Shown piece by piece: positions 50,135 through 52,561 of a DNA stretch of 52,561 nt; the stretch's first letter is position 1, and every line of letters begins with the position of its first letter. The DNA is taken from the NCBI GenBank assembly GCA_018261905.1, contig JAGTRU010000027.1, positions 1 to 52,561 of the forward strand. Direction: 5' to 3'. The position numbers and the translations under genes are program-made. Source of the stretch: Pseudomonadota bacterium. GTDB taxonomy: Bacteria; Pseudomonadota; Gammaproteobacteria; Burkholderiales; Rhodocyclaceae. A model generated the notes under the pieces. That model made no database searches, was not told where the DNA came from, and was given only the letters and a program-made list of their open reading frames with translations.

Positions 50135-51022
50135 TCAAATTGTCGACAAACTGACATCGACCACACCACCGATCACCAGGAACTCGTCCTCGCCCTGCAG
50201 AACGCCCGGCAGCAGGCCGCAGTGGAAGAATATCTTGGTCAGCGGCACCTCGACCGACAGGATGTAGTCGCCGAATTCGCAGGCCCGCTCGCGGCTGCAG
50301 GTGAAGGAATTGAGATTGTTGAGCAGGATGACATGGCGGCCACCCGGGCCCTTGGCCAGCACCTCGTGGTCGGCCATCCGATTGGTGCCGCGGTACAGCG
50401 TGACATGGCGGGCACCGCCGTGGCGGAGGGCCAGTTCGTACTGGCAGAAGGTGTACACCAGGTCGAACTGGGCTTCCAGGGCATTGGTGCCGTACAGGCC
50501 GTGCGAGCGCATTTCCTGGTAGCGCAGATAGGGCTCATCCGAAGGATCGCGCAAGGGTTGGCCGTGGTAGCGCGGCGTCAGGCCGAAACGCGATTCGACC
50601 CAGCCTTTCAGGACGGCGCCCTCGCGGCTGTCGGAATCGAAGCTCCAGCCACGGATCATGCGAATGTAATTGGCCTTGGCGCGGGCCTTGGCATGCCCGG
50701 TATACCCCATTTCCTCGAGCCATTCGAGCTGGAAACGCACCGTCAGGTAATCACGAAAAACCTCGGCACGCGCTTCCGGCCCGACGGCCGCCAGGCGCCG
50801 GAAAAGATCGGCATGCAATTCGGCGACGCCGTCGATGAGCAGCGGACTGGGATATTGCTGATAGGTCAGGCCGCCGAGCACCACCGCCGGCAGGTTGCAG
50901 CGATTGATCGGCAGTCGCGCATCGCGGGGCAGCGACGCTGCTTTGTCGTCACCCCTACAAAGCATAGGGGAATTGTCGGATGTTGCGCCCCCACCCAAAA
51001 TCGCCTGTTTTTCTATTTTCAT
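50135..51022 (-). CDS. draT: NAD+-dinitrogen-reductase ADP-ribosyltransferase DraT
   Basis: DraT adds ADP-ribose from NAD+ to an Arg of NifH and switches nitrogenase off. Family blocks are ARLPINRCNLPAVVLGGLTYQ, LYGTNALEAQFDLVYTFCQYEL, VTLYRGTNRMADHEVL and FLVIGGVVDVSLS. It is 295 aa from ATG 51022; ATG 50965 (MLCRGDD) is an alternative, and neither has a good ribosome-binding site. draG is 35 kb away. It is divergent from nifH, and the NifA site for nifH lies in or just before its 5' end. Confidence 0.94.
   Translation of the reverse strand: MKIEKQAILGGGATSDNSPMLCRGDDKAASLPRDARLPINRCNLPAVVLGGLTYQQYPSPLLIDGVAELHADLFRRLAAVGPEARAEVFRDYLTVRFQLEWLEEMGYTGHAKARAKANYIRMIRGWSFDSDSREGAVLKGWVESRFGLTPRYHGQPLRDPSDEPYLRYQEMRSHGLYGTNALEAQFDLVYTFCQYELALRHGGARHVTLYRGTNRMADHEVLAKGPGGRHVILLNNLNSFTCSRERACEFGDYILSVEVPLTKIFFHCGLLPGVLQGEDEFLVIGGVVDVSLSTI
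50944..50959 (+). promoter_or_regulatory. NifA upstream activator site for nifH
   Basis: TGTCGTCACCCCTACA fits TGT-N10-ACA exactly and lies 98 bp upstream of the nifH -24 element, the usual distance. It falls inside the 5' part of draT if the upstream draT start is used. Confidence 0.72.
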
Positions 51023-51057
51023 TTAATAATCAGTTAATTAGCAGCCTTTAGTCGACC

Positions 51058-51073
51058 TGGCACGCTACGTGCA
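51058..51073 (+). promoter_or_regulatory. sigma-54 promoter of nifHD
   Basis: TGGCACGCTACGTGCA has the invariant GG and GC spaced by 10; the -12 element has GTGC instead of TTGC. It lies 66 bp before the nifH start. Confidence 0.88.
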
Positions 51074-51127
51074 GAAGGAATGGTGCGACTCATCAATGAT
51101 TCCTTCGCAACTCGACTGACAGATTAA

Positions 51128-52036
<909 letters not shown>

Positions 52037-52046
52037 TAGCAGTCCA

Positions 52047-52070
52047 GGTTCGTCGCTCCGGCGGCGAACC
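52047..52070 (+). other. hairpin between nifH and nifD
   Basis: GGTTCGTCGC and GCGGCGAACC pair with one bulge around a 4-nt loop, 10 bp after the nifH stop. Such hairpins may stabilise the abundant nifH mRNA or cause partial termination. No T run follows. Confidence 0.55.
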
Positions 52071-52144
52071 GGTACCAGCCAGTATTCAACCAACTGTTGG
52101 CGTCGTGCACAAATAGATGTCGGCGCAACGAAAGGAGTTTCACC

Positions 52145-52561
52145 ATGGCAGCGCTCACCCGCGAAGAAACCACAGCCCTCATTGCCGAGGTGCTCGAGGT
52201 TTATCCCGAGAAGGCCAAGAAGGACCGTGCCAAGCACTTGATGGTCAACGACAAGGAACTTGAGTCGTCGAAGAAGTGCATTACCTCCAACCGCAAGTCC
52301 CTGCCGGGCGTCATGACCATGCGTGGTTGTGCCTACGCCGGCTCCAAGGGTGTGGTCTGGGGTCCGATCAAGGACATCATCTCCATCTCCCACGGCCCGA
52401 TCGGTTGCGGCCAGTATGCCCGCGCCGGCCGTCGTAACTACTACGTCGGCACCACCGGCGTCGATGCCTTCTGCGAAATGAACTTCACCTCGGATTTCCA
52501 GGAGAAGGACATCGTTTTCGGCGGCGACAAGAAGCTCGCCAAGCTGATCGACGAAATCGAA
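52145..52561 (+). CDS. nifD: nitrogenase MoFe protein alpha chain NifD (5' part, cut by window end)
   Basis: The first 139 residues are visible. P-cluster ligands are Cys 62 ([13 protein letters not shown]) and Cys 88 ([12 protein letters not shown]), at the same positions as in Azotobacter. The block [20 protein letters not shown] is typical. AAGGAG precedes the ATG. The rest lies beyond the window. Confidence 0.97.
   Translation, partial: MAALTREETTALIAEVLEVYPEKAKKDRAKHLMVNDKELESSKKCITSNRKSLPGVMTMRGCAYAGSKGVVWGPIKDIISISHGPIGCGQYARAGRRNYYVGTTGVDAFCEMNFTSDFQEKDIVFGGDKKLAKLIDEIE

Noticed and set aside
20231..50148. TTGTCGACAA palindrome at about 20233 and at 50139
   Set aside because: Only two short copies, one inside the draT coding end; compatible with chance.
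50123..51037. Plus-strand open frame opposite draT
   Set aside because: Shadow frame; the DraT family blocks are on the minus strand.

Overview
The window reads as the chromosome of a nitrogen-fixing, respiratory betaproteobacterium, most like Rhodocyclales (Dechloromonas / Azonexus / Azospira type). This rests on high GC, the nif gene order, DraT/DraG, a RegB/RegA pair, two chemoreceptors and the intergenic repeats; no 16S gene is present, so the placement is inference. All gene calls were made by eye from motifs.

Layout. (1) 1-9.8 kb: a chemoreceptor, a YdiJ-like Fe-S half protein, a TrmH/SpoU-type RNA methyltransferase, a class A penicillin-binding protein with a coupled Cys-rich membrane protein, and a RhuM-type gene behind a small HTH regulator. 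The spaces between hold REP-like and MITE-like repeats. (2) 9.9-15.8 kb: a nitrogen-fixation operon with a NifA site and sigma-54 promoter: nifB, fdxN, nifO-like, an FprA-type flavodiiron protein, a 2Fe-2S ferredoxin, a Shethna protein II (FeSII) homologue, nifQ and draG. (3) 15.9-22.3 kb: a GFA-domain protein, a second chemoreceptor, an operon of SIR2-like protein + unknown protein + hemerythrin, and a hybrid histidine kinase. (4) 22.4-26.9 kb: SCO, a small anchored protein, ABC permease, ABC ATPase, a polytopic membrane protein and a TlpA-like lipoprotein. A 234-bp MITE has inserted exactly at the ATPase start codon. (5) 26.9-36.8 kb: two convergent modules, each FecI sigma - FecR - TonB receptor with STN domain - NosL-like protein; the first also has a SUMF1-type protein. 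(6) 36.9-43.6 kb: regA/regB, a cytochrome bd-superfamily oxidase whose two large subunits both carry a C-terminal haem c domain, two small membrane proteins and two more NosL-like proteins. (7) 44-50 kb: tonB-exbB-exbD-TonB receptor-beta-propeller-thioredoxin, behind an FNR box and a long perfect palindrome. (8) 50.1-52.6 kb: draT divergent from nifH-nifD (nifD cut by the window end), with sigma-54 promoter and NifA site.

How it may work together. The outer parts make nitrogenase, its cofactor, its electron donors and its post-translational switch (DraT/DraG), with likely oxygen protection (FeSII, flavodiiron protein, hemerythrin). The middle looks like a metal-handling and redox island. Four NosL-like proteins, SCO, thioredoxins and three TonB receptors point to copper (or haem/iron) acquisition and delivery at low oxygen. 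Palindromes of the form TGCGRCA-N3-TGYCGCA lie in front of several of these units. They resemble RegA/RegR boxes, and regBA itself sits in the middle, so I infer that one redox regulon ties the island together. This inferred regulon, and a NosL-like subfamily with an invariant CxxC-x24-CSxHC spacing, are the most novel signals here.
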